From Ruminococcus sp. zg-924 (lineage in GTDB: Bacteria; Bacillota; Clostridia; Oscillospirales; Acutalibacteraceae), in assembly GCF_024433635.1 (NCBI RefSeq), contig NZ_WNJZ01000005.1, forward strand, positions 1-64,000: a stretch of 64,000 nt of DNA, given 5' to 3'. The notes under the pieces are model-generated. The model saw only the letters and a program-made list of their open reading frames with translations. It was not told where the DNA came from and ran no database searches. Below, piece by piece: positions 8,057 to 17,226 of this stretch. A program made the translations under genes and the position numbers. How positions within the stretch are numbered: position 1 is the stretch's first letter; the number at the start of each line of letters is the position of its first letter.

Positions 8057-8143
8057 TGGTGCGGATAACAGGACTTGAACCTGCATGAAATTGCTTTCAC
8101 ATGGACCTGAACCATGCGCGTCTGCCAATTCCGCCATATCCGC
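8057..8143 (-). tRNA. tRNA-Leu, anticodon CAG
   Basis: An 87-base class II tRNA with encoded CCA. The acceptor stem GCGGATA pairs with TATCCGC, the anticodon stem CATGG/CCATG encloses a loop with CAG, and a long variable arm is present as expected for leucine. It borders the degenerate mobile element on its 3' side and tandem partial copies of itself on its 5' side. Confidence 0.93.
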
Positions 8144-8850
8144 ATATTTAATTTTTGCTCCTAATTTTTACACGGTGGAGCGACCGAGGTGGGGAGTATA
8201 TCCTAATCCACATATATCATAACAGAAAATCTGTTACAAACTTATTTTACACAGAAGTGGCGTGACCTGAACCATGCGCGTCTGCCAATTCCGCCATATC
8301 CGCATATTTAATTTTGCTCCTAATTTTTACACGGTGGAGCAACCGAGGTGGGGAATATATCCTAATCCACATATATCTTAACAGAAAAATCTGTAAGAAG
8401 TTAATTTACACAGAGGTGGCGTAACGTGAACCATGCGCGTCTGCCAATTCCGCCATATCCGCATATTTAATTTTTCTCTCTGAATTTTTACACGGTGGAG
8501 CAACCGAGGTGGGGAACATATCCTAATCCACATATATCATAACAGAAAATCTGTTACAAACTTATTTTACACAGAGGTGGCGCGACCTGAACCATGCGCG
8601 TCTGCCAATTCCGCCATATCCGCATATTTAATTTTTGCTCCTAATTTTTACACGGTGGAGCGACCGAGGCGGTGCTTACTTTCAGATAAATCTTACTATT
8701 CGGCATACTCCGCATATATCATAACAGAAAATCTGTTATAACCTTACTTTACGCAGAAGTGGTGTGATCTGAACCATGCGCGTCTGCCAATTCCGCCATA
8801 CCTGCATATTTAATTTTTGCTCTTTTATACACGGGGAGCTGTCGTACCAT
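8144..8850 (-). repeat. Tandem array of tRNA-Leu 5' halves with upstream DNA
   Basis: Four further copies of the first 40 or so bases of tRNA-Leu(CAG) follow the intact gene, near 8267-8304, 8425-8464, 8584-8624 and 8769-8808. Each copy is identical to the tRNA from the acceptor stem to the anticodon loop and then diverges into the same flank (GTCACGCCACTTCTGTG and variants). The copies are spaced about 160, 158, 160 and 184 bases and carry a shared upstream block with the marker ACACGGTGGAGC. No copy contains the 3' half, so none can be a tRNA. No coding frame with a ribosome binding site is seen here. Confidence 0.85.
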
Positions 8851-9073
8851 GAATAACCTTAAGTTAAAAATACTGTTTAACCTTATCCATTTATTCAATA
8901 GGTTGCTTATGCAAACTGCTTAAATATTATATCAAGATATTATCATTATGTCAACTAAAATTTCTCTCTAATTTTAACACATACAAATTTCTCTCTAATT
9001 TTAAATTGCTGACATCAATTTATATTAAATTCTGAGATAATTGCCTTGCTTTGGCTGAATTTTTAATTTCCGG
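8851..9073. other. Non-coding AT-rich spacer
   Basis: I see no gene here. A 20-base sequence, AAATTTCTCTCTAATTTTAA, occurs twice in direct orientation about 30 bases apart near 8958 and 8989. It joins the tRNA-half array to the murD promoter. Confidence 0.5.
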
Positions 9074-9102
9074 TTGATATTTTATGGCAAAAAAAGTATA
9101 AT
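9074..9102 (+). promoter_or_regulatory. Promoter of the murD operon
   Basis: TTGATA at 9074-9079 and TATAAT at 9097-9102 are 17 bases apart. They lie about 38 bases before the murD start. Confidence 0.75.
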
Positions 9103-9139
9103 TAAATGCAGACATTGAATCAGAAAGGTTGTATACACT

Positions 9140-10531
9140 ATGAATCAAAACGCAGTTGATTTTTTGAAAACCTTAAGCGGTAAAAAAATCGCTCTTTGTG
9201 GAATTGGTAAAAGCAATTTGTATTTAATAAAATTATTCAAAAAATACGGGGCTGAGGTTATAGCCTGCGATAAGCGTGACGAGGCTGCACTTGGCGAGAA
9301 CGCAGTTCTTGCTAAAAATGCAGGAGCTGTTTTATCGCTCGGCGAAAATTATCTTGATCTTGACGATATTGATATACTTTTTAGAACCCCCGGAATGAGA
9401 TACTATATGGACGAGCTTGTTGCCTTTAAAAAGAAAGGTGTAGTTGTAACCTCTGAAATGGAAATGTTCTTTGAGCTTTGCCCTTGTAAAATCATAGCTG
9501 TTACAGGCAGCGACGGGAAGACAACAACCACCACAATTATCTCTGAGTTTCTCAAAAAAGAGGGGAAAAGAGTGTTCCTCGGCGGCAATATAGGTACTCC
9601 ACTGTTACCTCAGATTGAAGAAATTACAAAGGACGATATCGCCGTTGTAGAGCTTTCAAGCTTCCAGCTTATTTCTATGCGTAAAAGCCCTGAAATTGCT
9701 GTTGTAACAAATCTTGCTCCTAATCACCTTGATATACATAAGGATATGCAGGAGTATATCGACGCCAAAAAGAATATAGTGCTTCATCAGAGTGCCTTTG
9801 GTAAGGCTGTTTTAAATCTTGATAACGAAATTTCAAACAGCTTTGAAAATGATTGCAGAGGCAAGGTTCTTAAGTTCTCAAGAAGAAATACTGTTGAAAA
9901 TGGAGCTTATTGTGATGAAAACGGCTGTATGATTTATGCCGAAAACGGAAAAACTATTCCTGTTATGAACGCAAGTGATATAAAAATTCCGGGTCTTCAT
10001 AATGTTGAAAATTACCTTGCTGCAATTTCAGCTGTGTGGGGAATGGTAAGCATAGAAAATATCGTAGAGGTTGCAAAAACCTTTGGCGGTGTTGAACATA
10101 GAGCTGAATTTGTCCGTGAGCTTAACGGTGTAAAATATTATAACGATTCAATCGCTTCAAGTCCAACAAGAACAGCCTTGGGTACATTGTCACTTTACGA
10201 TTTTAAAATTATACTCATTGCAGGCGGTTATGACAAAAAAATTCCTTATGCACCGTTAGGCCCTGTAATCAACGATAAGGTTAAGGTATTAATTCTGATG
10301 GGTGCAACCGCTCCTAAAATAGAGCAGGCTGTGAAAGAGGCGGAAAACTATAATCCTGATAATATCAAAATTATCCATGTTTCAAATATGGGCGAAGCTG
10401 TTAAGGCGGCTCAGGAAAACGCAATAAGCGGAGATATTGTTTCAATGTCACCGGCAAGTGCAAGCTTTGATTTGTACAAGAACTTTGATGAAAGAGGAAA
10501 GCACTTTAAATCTATTGTAAATAACCTTTAA
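9140..10531 (+). CDS. murD: UDP-N-acetylmuramoylalanine--D-glutamate ligase
   Basis: This 463-residue cytoplasmic Mur ligase adds D-glutamate to UDP-MurNAc-L-alanine in peptidoglycan synthesis. The N-terminal domain has a Rossmann-like nucleotide-binding glycine pattern (CGIGKSN), the central domain has the ATP motif VTGSDGKTTTT near residue 128 and the conserved NLAPNHLDIH near 205, and the C-terminal domain keeps YNDSIASSPTR. The length is normal for MurD. AGAAAGG precedes the start. It is not in a dcw cluster here: two M42 peptidases follow in the same direction, the first after 17 bases. Confidence 0.95.
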   Translation: MNQNAVDFLKTLSGKKIALCGIGKSNLYLIKLFKKYGAEVIACDKRDEAALGENAVLAKNAGAVLSLGENYLDLDDIDILFRTPGMRYYMDELVAFKKKGVVVTSEMEMFFELCPCKIIAVTGSDGKTTTTTIISEFLKKEGKRVFLGGNIGTPLLPQIEEITKDDIAVVELSSFQLISMRKSPEIAVVTNLAPNHLDIHKDMQEYIDAKKNIVLHQSAFGKAVLNLDNEISNSFENDCRGKVLKFSRRNTVENGAYCDENGCMIYAENGKTIPVMNASDIKIPGLHNVENYLAAISAVWGMVSIENIVEVAKTFGGVEHRAEFVRELNGVKYYNDSIASSPTRTALGTLSLYDFKIILIAGGYDKKIPYAPLGPVINDKVKVLILMGATAPKIEQAVKEAENYNPDNIKIIHVSNMGEAVKAAQENAISGDIVSMSPASASFDLYKNFDERGKHFKSIVNNL

Positions 10532-10548
10532 TTGAAAGAATGATATAA

Positions 10549-11568
10549 ATGAAAAATCTACTTTTTGACCTTTGCTCGGCAAACGGTGTAAGCGGAGAGG
10601 AAGGCTCAGTTGCAAAAATTGCTAAGCTTATAATGGGAACCTACGCTAATGTTGAATGCGATGTCAACGGCAATGTTATTGCTGAATTTGGCAAGCTTGA
10701 CGCGAAGTATTCAATTATGCTTGATGCTCATATTGATCAAATTGGTCTTATTATAACCCATATTGACTCAAACGGCTTTGTTAAGGCGTCGCCATGCGGC
10801 GGAATTGACAGGCGCATTTTGCAGGCTGAAAAATTTTTAATTTTGGCAGATAAACCGATTCCGTGCATATGCTGTTCAACTCCTCCGCATTTGTCTTCAG
10901 GAAATGATGAAAAGGCTGTTTCTGCCGATAACCTCTGGTTTGATACAGGCATCAGCGGTGATAAGCTAAAAGATATTGTTTCCCTTGGCGACAGAATTGT
11001 ATTTGACGGTCATCCAAGAGAGCTTCTTAATAATCGGGTAACCTCCAAAGCTCTTGATAACCGAGCAGGCGTAGCCGCAGTTATGTATTGTGGAGATTTA
11101 TTGAAAAAGCAGGATTTAAACTGCAAGGTTATTATTTCTCTCTCCACAAGGGAAGAGGTAAATATGCTCGGCGCAAGGACGGCAGCTTTTTCCTGTTACC
11201 CGAGTGAAGCTGTTGCAGTTGACGTAAGCTTTGCTAAGCAGAGCGGTGTACCGTCAGAGAAAAGCGGAAACATAGACGAAGGTCCAATGATCGGCATAGC
11301 ACCTGTGCTTGATAAGGAAATTTCAGAAAAGCTAATAACTGCGGCTAAGGTTAAGAAAATGAAGTATCAGTGTGAGGTTATGGGCGGTGCAACAGGAACA
11401 AACGCAGACGTTATTTCCTCCACAAGAGGCGGCATACGAACAGGTCTTGTTTCCATACCTCTTAGAAGTATGCATACAGGTGCAGAGATTGTTTCGCTCA
11501 ATGATATTGCCGCAGTTGGCGAACTGTTGGCTGAATATGTTTTAGAAAGGAGTATTGCTGTATGTTAG
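10549..11568 (+). CDS. M42-family metallo-aminopeptidase (first of a pair)
   Basis: A 339-residue cytoplasmic peptidase of the M42 glutamyl-aminopeptidase/endoglucanase family. The metal ligands can be followed: DAHID near residue 65, LDNRAG near 165, the catalytic pair in STREEV near 200, the aspartate of VDVSF and a late histidine in SMHTG. These enzymes form dodecameric shells that trim short peptides with a di-metal centre. The gene overlaps the next M42 gene by seven bases; the two share only family-level similarity, so they may form a mixed complex or differ in specificity. Confidence 0.87.
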   Translation: MKNLLFDLCSANGVSGEEGSVAKIAKLIMGTYANVECDVNGNVIAEFGKLDAKYSIMLDAHIDQIGLIITHIDSNGFVKASPCGGIDRRILQAEKFLILADKPIPCICCSTPPHLSSGNDEKAVSADNLWFDTGISGDKLKDIVSLGDRIVFDGHPRELLNNRVTSKALDNRAGVAAVMYCGDLLKKQDLNCKVIISLSTREEVNMLGARTAAFSCYPSEAVAVDVSFAKQSGVPSEKSGNIDEGPMIGIAPVLDKEISEKLITAAKVKKMKYQCEVMGGATGTNADVISSTRGGIRTGLVSIPLRSMHTGAEIVSLNDIAAVGELLAEYVLERSIAVC

Positions 11569-12587
11569 ATTTATCCTTTCTTAAGAAGCTATGTCTGTTA
11601 AGTGGAATATCAGGCGATGAAAAAAAGGTAAGTGAGCTTATTCAAAAGCGATTAAGGGATAGCGGAGCAGAAATAAATATTGACGGTATGGGAAATCTTC
11701 TTGTAACCAAAAAGGGAAGGAAAAGAGCAAAGAATAAAGTTCTTCTGTCTGCCCATATGGATGAGGTAGGCTTTATAGTAACTGATATTAACAGCGACGG
11801 AACTCTGAGGCTTGAAACGGTTGGCGGTGTTGACAGAAAGGCTGTATACGGAAAAAATGTAATTGTCGGTAAGAATTGTATCAACGGTGTTATCTCTGTA
11901 AAACCTGTTCATTTGCTCAAGCCTGATGAAAAGGACACTGTTATACCCGTTGATAAAATGGCTGTTGACATTGGTGCAGAAAGCAGGGAAGAGGCGATAA
12001 AATATGTTTCTCTCGGCGACAGTGTTTCGTTTGTTCCAAATTATAATGACGATAACGGAATAATAATGGCGAAGGCTCTTGACGACCGTGCAGGATGCTA
12101 TATTCTTACTGAAATATTAAGGCAAGAGCTTGAATATGATATAACTTGCTCCTTTGTTGTGCAGGAGGAAATCGGCTTAAGAGGAGCGAAAGCCGCAGCA
12201 TATACGATTGACCCTGACTTTGCAATTGTTGTAGAAGCAACCACAGCTTCAGATATACCAGGCTGTGACGACACAAATAACGTATGCTGCGTAGGTAATG
12301 GCGCTGTACTCTCATTTATGGACAGAAGTACAATTTACGATAAGGAATGTTTACAGCTTGCCTTGAAAACAGCGCAGGAGAAGAAAATAAACGTACAGCT
12401 GAAAAGAGCGGTTGCAGGCGGCAACGACGCCGGAGCAATCCATACCTCACGTTCAGGTGTGCGAACGATGGCTGTTTCACTGCCTTGCAGATATATTCAT
12501 TCTCAAACAGGGTTAATATCTGCTTATGACTTAGAAAGCTCTTTTAATATTGTAAAAGAAATGGCTATGAAGCTTGCTGTAATTTAA
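11562..12587 (+). CDS. M42-family metallo-aminopeptidase (second of a pair)
   Basis: A 341-residue M42 peptidase. The motifs are SAHMDEVGF near residue 66, LDDRAG near 170, VQEEIGLRG with the catalytic glutamate near 200, VVEATTASD, and IHSQTG near the end. It starts within the last codons of the upstream paralogue (AAAGGAG lies before the ATG) and its stop overlaps the start of the GNAT gene. The tight packing indicates one operon with murD. Substrates are short peptides in the cytoplasm; the exact preference is not evident. Confidence 0.88.
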   Translation: MLDLSFLKKLCLLSGISGDEKKVSELIQKRLRDSGAEINIDGMGNLLVTKKGRKRAKNKVLLSAHMDEVGFIVTDINSDGTLRLETVGGVDRKAVYGKNVIVGKNCINGVISVKPVHLLKPDEKDTVIPVDKMAVDIGAESREEAIKYVSLGDSVSFVPNYNDDNGIIMAKALDDRAGCYILTEILRQELEYDITCSFVVQEEIGLRGAKAAAYTIDPDFAIVVEATTASDIPGCDDTNNVCCVGNGAVLSFMDRSTIYDKECLQLALKTAQEKKINVQLKRAVAGGNDAGAIHTSRSGVRTMAVSLPCRYIHSQTGLISAYDLESSFNIVKEMAMKLAVI

Positions 12588-13321
12588 TGATACGTTCAAT
12601 TAATAATACTGATAAAATTAATGCCTTAAATCCTTTTGGCATAAGGATTAAGGCATTACATAATGCATACGGTGGTACAAATATTTGCAGCTTTTATGTT
12701 GATACCGATACCTCCTGTATTATGGCGAAAAGCGGAAGCGTTTTGATACTTGATGGTAGCAATACATCTGATAATCAACTGTTATTTGACTTTTGCAAAC
12801 TGCTCGGTGTAAATAGGTTACTGTGTAGCAGTGAGCACACATTTTCAAAAGAACATAAAACAGAGGGGTATATACTAAAGCATAACGCCTCTAAAACCAA
12901 CTTACACAATAAGCGAACAGTAATAAATGATAAACTGCGTGACATTTTTCCGCTGATAAAAAATAATCTCGGTGAAAGTCTTTCCGGTGTCAGCTTTGAT
13001 GAATTTTATGTTGATTTATCACACAAGGTTCGTCACGGCTGTGCTGCAGCAAGCATTGTATACGACGAGTGTAATCAACCCGTTTCATGTGCTGTTGCTC
13101 CATTTGTGTGCAATGAGGGAGCTGTTATTTCTGCTGTTTGCACAAACAAAGAAATCCGAAATAATGGCTATGCTTCTTCCGCAGTTAATGCAATAATTGA
13201 CCACTTGACAGCCTGCGGGGTTGACAAAATTTTTCTTCAAATCAGCAATATAAAATTGCTCGATTTATATAATCGACTCGGATTTGTGTGTTCCGGTAAG
13301 TGGCAGGAAATATTATTATAA
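12587..13321 (+). CDS. GNAT-family N-acetyltransferase
   Basis: A 244-residue protein whose C-terminal half is a GNAT acetyltransferase domain. The acetyl-CoA binding segment appears as VCTNKEIRNNGYASSAVNAI near residue 185, followed by the typical end NIKLLDLYNRLGFVCSGKW. The N-terminal 100 residues are unlike a second GNAT domain that I can recognise. The start ATG overlaps the stop of the preceding M42 gene by one base. The acceptor substrate is unknown. Confidence 0.8.
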   Translation: MIRSINNTDKINALNPFGIRIKALHNAYGGTNICSFYVDTDTSCIMAKSGSVLILDGSNTSDNQLLFDFCKLLGVNRLLCSSEHTFSKEHKTEGYILKHNASKTNLHNKRTVINDKLRDIFPLIKNNLGESLSGVSFDEFYVDLSHKVRHGCAAASIVYDECNQPVSCAVAPFVCNEGAVISAVCTNKEIRNNGYASSAVNAIIDHLTACGVDKIFLQISNIKLLDLYNRLGFVCSGKWQEILL

Positions 13322-13339
13322 ATTATATATGAGGTTAAG

Positions 13340-14608
13340 ATGAACAGTTTTTTTAAATTTGATAATAGAATAATTAAAGCCGCAAAGCAGGCAATGAGCC
13401 TTTGTAAGGAAGAGATTGAAAAAATTGAAGAGATTAAAGAATATAATCAAAATAAAATGCTATACGCTTTTCAAAAAGCGCAGACAAGCGAAAGCCATCT
13501 GCTTGCTTCAACCGGCTATGGCTACGGCGACAGAGGCAGAGACGTGCTTGACGAAATTTATGCAACTGTATTTGATGCTGAGGACGCATTGGTCAGATAT
13601 AATTTTGTCAGCGGTACACACACACTTGAGGTTGCGCTTTTCGGTGTCTTAAGACCCGGCGATAAAATGCTGTCTGTAACAGGCACTCCGTATGATACAA
13701 TTCATCCGGTTATCGGAATAAACGGCGAGGGTGACGGCAACGGCAATCTTAAGGACTTTGGTGTTGAATATGACGAGGTTCCGCTTACAGCCGATGAAAC
13801 GCCCGACTATGAGGCAATAGAAAGAGCGATTGACACATCCGTTAAAATGGTGTATATCCAGCGTTCAAGAGGTTATAGCACACGACCGTCCTTAACCTGT
13901 GAAGAAATCGCAAAAATCGCCGGAATAGCCAAAAGAAAAGCACCTGCTGCTATTGTTATGCTTGATAACTGCTACGGTGAATTTGTAGAGGTTAATCAAC
14001 CGCTGTCAAACGGTGTTGACCTTATGGCTGGATCTCTCATTAAAAATCCGGGTGGCGGCATTGCTCCGACAGGCGGTTACATAGCGGGTAGAAGGAATTT
14101 GGTTGAGCTTTGTGCTTGCCGATTAACTACTCCTGCAACAGGCAAGGAGATAGGAGCTACTCTCGGTCATAACAGAGAGCTATTTATGGGTGCCTATAAT
14201 GCTCCGATTGCAAGCTGTGAAGCGTTAAAAACAGCTGTTTTTGCAGCAGCCTTGTTTGAGGTTTTAGGTTATGAGGTTTCCCCACGGTATAACGAGCAAA
14301 GAGGTGATATAATACAGGTGATTAAGCTTAAGTCACCTGAAGCCCTTGTAGCGTTTTGCAAGGGTATTCAACAGGGAGCGCCAATTGATTCTTTTGTTGT
14401 GCCTGAGCCATGGGATATGCCCGGCTATAACTGCAAGGTAATAATGGCAGCCGGTGCGTTTACGCTTGGCTCTTCTATTGAACTTTCCGCAGACGCTCCT
14501 TTGCGTGAGCCCTATGCTTGCTGGATGCAGGGCGGTATTAACTTTCCTGCGGGTAAAACCGGCGTAATGCTGGCAGCACAGTCAATGCTTAATGAAGGGA
14601 TTTTGTAA
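13340..14608 (+). CDS. Methionine gamma-lyase-like PLP enzyme (aluminium resistance family)
   Basis: A 422-residue fold-type I pyridoxal-phosphate enzyme of the YnbB/aluminium resistance family related to methionine gamma-lyase and cystathionine gamma-synthase. The likely PLP lysine is in GSLIKNPGGG near residue 238, with a preceding aspartate in MLDNCYGEF. The FVSGTHT segment near 95 fits the phosphate-binding region. It lies 18 bases after the GNAT gene and ends the operon at a clear terminator. In vivo substrate is not established for most members. Confidence 0.87.
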   Translation: MNSFFKFDNRIIKAAKQAMSLCKEEIEKIEEIKEYNQNKMLYAFQKAQTSESHLLASTGYGYGDRGRDVLDEIYATVFDAEDALVRYNFVSGTHTLEVALFGVLRPGDKMLSVTGTPYDTIHPVIGINGEGDGNGNLKDFGVEYDEVPLTADETPDYEAIERAIDTSVKMVYIQRSRGYSTRPSLTCEEIAKIAGIAKRKAPAAIVMLDNCYGEFVEVNQPLSNGVDLMAGSLIKNPGGGIAPTGGYIAGRRNLVELCACRLTTPATGKEIGATLGHNRELFMGAYNAPIASCEALKTAVFAAALFEVLGYEVSPRYNEQRGDIIQVIKLKSPEALVAFCKGIQQGAPIDSFVVPEPWDMPGYNCKVIMAAGAFTLGSSIELSADAPLREPYACWMQGGINFPAGKTGVMLAAQSMLNEGIL

Positions 14609-14646
14609 TAACCGTTTTTATCAGTACTTTATATTAAAATTACGAA

Positions 14647-14685
14647 CGCACCGATAGCCGGTAAATTGGCAGTCGGTGCGTTTTT
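14647..14685 (+). terminator. Terminator of the murD operon
   Basis: CGCACCGA and TCGGTGCG form the outer stem at 14647-14680 with an inner GCCGG/GGC region, followed by five T residues. It separates this operon from the convergent YczE-like gene. Confidence 0.85.
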
Positions 14686-14692
14686 CTCGGTA

Positions 14693-15373
14693 TTAAATTA
14701 CGTTATGGTCTTTTGATATAAGTAAAGAGTTAACAGTTTTTTGCAAAAATCTGTTAAAAAATTTTACTGTGACACCGGTTAGCAAAGCTGAAATTATAGT
14801 GCCTTCCCTTGTTCCTACGATAGTGAAGTTGAATAGTAACAGAGATAATAATATCGCTGTAATAACGCAGCTGACATCAAAAGCTATTTTTACATTACCA
14901 AACTGTTTATGTGTTGTGTCTGAAATAGCTTTTACAAATGCCTCTCCTGAGTTCATTATAACATTGGCTATAACAGCAAGCGAAATGCCAAATCCTAAAA
15001 TTATGATTCCGATTATAACCATTAACAATTTCATAATGTACAAATCTGTGGGAATTCCCGAAACTATCCACATTCCAATGTCTGTAAAATACCCGAATAA
15101 AAATGATAACGGAATTTGCAAAAGCTGAATCAATTGGAATTTCTTTCTGAGAATTAATATCTGTCCCAAAATCAAAACACAGTTCCAAATTATCAACCAT
15201 GCGCCGATAGAAAGAAAATCAAATTTGTAGCTCAAAACATTCGCCACTGAAGAAATAGGGGAAACACCAAGCTCACCGTGTTTTGTAAACGCAACTCCAA
15301 GAGCAGAAAAAAACAGACTGATTATGAAAAGTATGTATCGCTTTGTAATTTCTTTTTTATTCAATTTCGTCAA
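14693..15373 (-). CDS. YitT/YczE-like integral membrane protein
   Basis: A 226-residue protein with five to six hydrophobic segments and the family signature GELGVSPISSVANVLSY near residue 33. This is the YczE/DUF6198 membrane family. The role is unknown; relatives have been linked to antibiotic production and export in Bacillus. It begins inside the last codons of the upstream recombinase gene (17-base overlap), so both are probably co-transcribed. The C-terminal tail is basic and would lie in the cytoplasm. Confidence 0.75.
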   Translation of the reverse strand: MTKLNKKEITKRYILFIISLFFSALGVAFTKHGELGVSPISSVANVLSYKFDFLSIGAWLIIWNCVLILGQILILRKKFQLIQLLQIPLSFLFGYFTDIGMWIVSGIPTDLYIMKLLMVIIGIIILGFGISLAVIANVIMNSGEAFVKAISDTTHKQFGNVKIAFDVSCVITAILLSLLLFNFTIVGTREGTIISALLTGVTVKFFNRFLQKTVNSLLISKDHNVI

Positions 15374-16364
15374 CTCCGTTAACGTCTTTATTTCTTATTT
15401 TAACTTTCGACAAAGGGTTTGATTCAGCTGCTTTTTCGAGCTGTTCACTCGATAGATGAGTGTAAATTTCTGTTGTTCCGAGGTTTTCGTGTCCTAACAT
15501 TTCCTGCAAAACTCTTATATCAACGTTTCCGTGCTGGTACATCAGCGTAGCGGCTGTATGCCTTAGTTTATGTGCAGAATAGCCGTTTCCGTCAAGTCCG
15601 ATTTTTTGAAGAGACTTATACACAACATCCTGAACAGCCTGATTTCCCATACGCCTTTTAATTTGACTTATAAAAAGGGCGTGTTTATCTTTTGTATCGT
15701 TTGGCCGAACGGCAATGTAGTTTTTCAAAGCTGAAACGCAGGAATCGTTTAAATAAACAATTCTCTGTTTGTTTCCTTTGCCTGTAACAGTCATTATATT
15801 ATCGGTTAAATTAATATCGCTGATATTCAGACCTACAAGCTCAGACAGGCGCAAGCCGCAGTTTAAAAATAACGTCAAAATGCAATAGTCACGCTCTTTA
15901 TATCTGCCGTCAACGCTTTGTAAAAGCTCAATACTTTGCTCAAGCGTAAGATACTTGGGCAGTGATTTTTTAGTTTTCGGCACTTCAAGCTCTTCGGCAG
16001 GATTAATAGAGAGCAGACATTTTTTATTTGTAATATAAGAGAAAAAGGATTTTATGCTGGAAGTTTTTCGTGAGCGAGTTTTAGCATTATTTTGCCTGTC
16101 GGTAATTGCGTAATCCATAAAGGAATAAATATCGGTAAGAGTAACAGTTTTGATTAAATCAATATCAATGTCAGAAATTTGAATCTTATCAAATTCAGCA
16201 TCGGGTTTTTCACGACCCTTGAGAATTTTTATGTATCTAAAGAAGGTTCTGAGGTCGAGGTAGTATTCGTCAACTGTTTTTTGAGATTTACCTTTGATAT
16301 TCTGCAAATAGCCAAGAAAATCCTTAATAACATCCGGCGCTTCAAAAATATATTTGCTATTCAT
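15357..16364 (-). CDS. XerC/XerD-like tyrosine recombinase
   Basis: A 335-residue tyrosine recombinase with an N-terminal SAM-like DNA-binding domain and a C-terminal catalytic domain. Catalytic residues can be followed: Arg in CGLRLSELVGL, Lys in TGKGNKQR, HKLRH, the GHENL histidine and Tyr in TEIYTHLS near residue 305. It is a little longer than XerC/XerD (about 300) because of inserts in the N-terminal half. The setting is not a mobile element, so a role in chromosome dimer resolution is plausible. AAAGTGGTGG precedes the start. Confidence 0.85.
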   Translation of the reverse strand: MNSKYIFEAPDVIKDFLGYLQNIKGKSQKTVDEYYLDLRTFFRYIKILKGREKPDAEFDKIQISDIDIDLIKTVTLTDIYSFMDYAITDRQNNAKTRSRKTSSIKSFFSYITNKKCLLSINPAEELEVPKTKKSLPKYLTLEQSIELLQSVDGRYKERDYCILTLFLNCGLRLSELVGLNISDINLTDNIMTVTGKGNKQRIVYLNDSCVSALKNYIAVRPNDTKDKHALFISQIKRRMGNQAVQDVVYKSLQKIGLDGNGYSAHKLRHTAATLMYQHGNVDIRVLQEMLGHENLGTTEIYTHLSSEQLEKAAESNPLSKVKIRNKDVNGVDEIE

Positions 16365-16420
16365 TTCACCACCACTTTCATTTTAATGATAACACAGAGA
16401 AGGAGATAAATCAATTGTCA

Positions 16421-16452
16421 AAACTACACAAAATGAATATTTTGTGTAGTTT
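16421..16452 (-). terminator. Perfect hairpin terminator
   Basis: AAACTACACAAAAT and its exact complement flank GAAT. On the minus strand the stem ends in a short T-run, so it would end transcription from the gene at 17215-16475 before the recombinase gene. The symmetry would let it work in either direction. Confidence 0.7.
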
Positions 16453-16474
16453 AGGGAAGGGGAACAAACAAATT

Positions 16475-17215
16475 CTAAATAATAGCTACAATCCCACCGA
16501 TGTCCAAAAGCGGCTTATTACTCAACTTTATTAGCTCAACACCGTGGTTTTTACAAAATGATTTAATGTTTTTGAAGTCGCTGTGCTTAGAATAATCTCC
16601 ACAAAACGCCAAAGTATTCTTATCTAATTTAAAGCAACAACCGCCGATTAATCCGTAATCATAACCGTCAAGCATTACCGAGCCTTTTGAAACCTTAAGA
16701 ATGTCAATATCTGTCTGATTATTGCATTTGCTGAAAATTGCTTCGTCGTCAGTTATTATTGCGTTGTGGCTGACAACAGCCGTTGAGCATTTTGCGTAGC
16801 CTTGGTTAGCGTCAATAATTTGTACGCCGTTTTCTATGTAAAGCCTCAGCAATTCTTTATTACTGTGGCGTATATTGCAGATATATTTGTCGCCGATAAA
16901 AGCTCCGTTTAAGCTGATATTATGCGGGTATTTGCATGACGGGCAAGCTTTTTCAATTATTATATTTGCTTTAGGGTTTAGAGCTTCAAGTTTATTTTTC
17001 AGCACCGAACAACTGTTCCGTAGGAAATAGAGGGTTTCAGAAAAATTATGAACCTGCATATCTGCGTGATATCTTTCACTATACGGCAAGTCAACAGATT
17101 CAATGCTTTCTATAACATTTATGCCAAGCCTTTTAAGCTCGTCTGTAATACAGCAGTATTGAGGCGATACGATTGCCGCTTTTATTTTGCGTTGCGGTAA
17201 ATTAGGATTATTCAT
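16475..17215 (-). CDS. Conserved hypothetical protein with guanidino-enzyme-like fold (DUF6873 type)
   Basis: A 246-residue soluble protein. The residue patterns PYSERYHADMQ and the repeating AVVSHNAIITDDEAI and NTLAFCGDY segments resemble the DUF6873 group that has been assigned a GME (guanidino-modifying enzyme, amidinotransferase-like) fold. No catalytic activity is known to me. Cysteines are frequent, including a CPSC pair near residue 91. The start chosen at 17215 has GGAG six bases upstream; the ATG four codons earlier overlaps the stop of the permease gene. It is probably translated as the third gene after the adaptor and permease. Confidence 0.6.
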   Translation of the reverse strand: MNNPNLPQRKIKAAIVSPQYCCITDELKRLGINVIESIESVDLPYSERYHADMQVHNFSETLYFLRNSCSVLKNKLEALNPKANIIIEKACPSCKYPHNISLNGAFIGDKYICNIRHSNKELLRLYIENGVQIIDANQGYAKCSTAVVSHNAIITDDEAIFSKCNNQTDIDILKVSKGSVMLDGYDYGLIGGCCFKLDKNTLAFCGDYSKHSDFKNIKSFCKNHGVELIKLSNKPLLDIGGIVAII

Positions 17216-17226
17216 TTTCTTCTCCA

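Noticed and set aside
8144-8850. Possible CRISPR array
   Set aside because: The repeat units are about 160 bases, they contain a tRNA half and its upstream DNA, and the parts between the tRNA halves are also similar to each other. There are no short uniform repeats with unique spacers and no cas genes.
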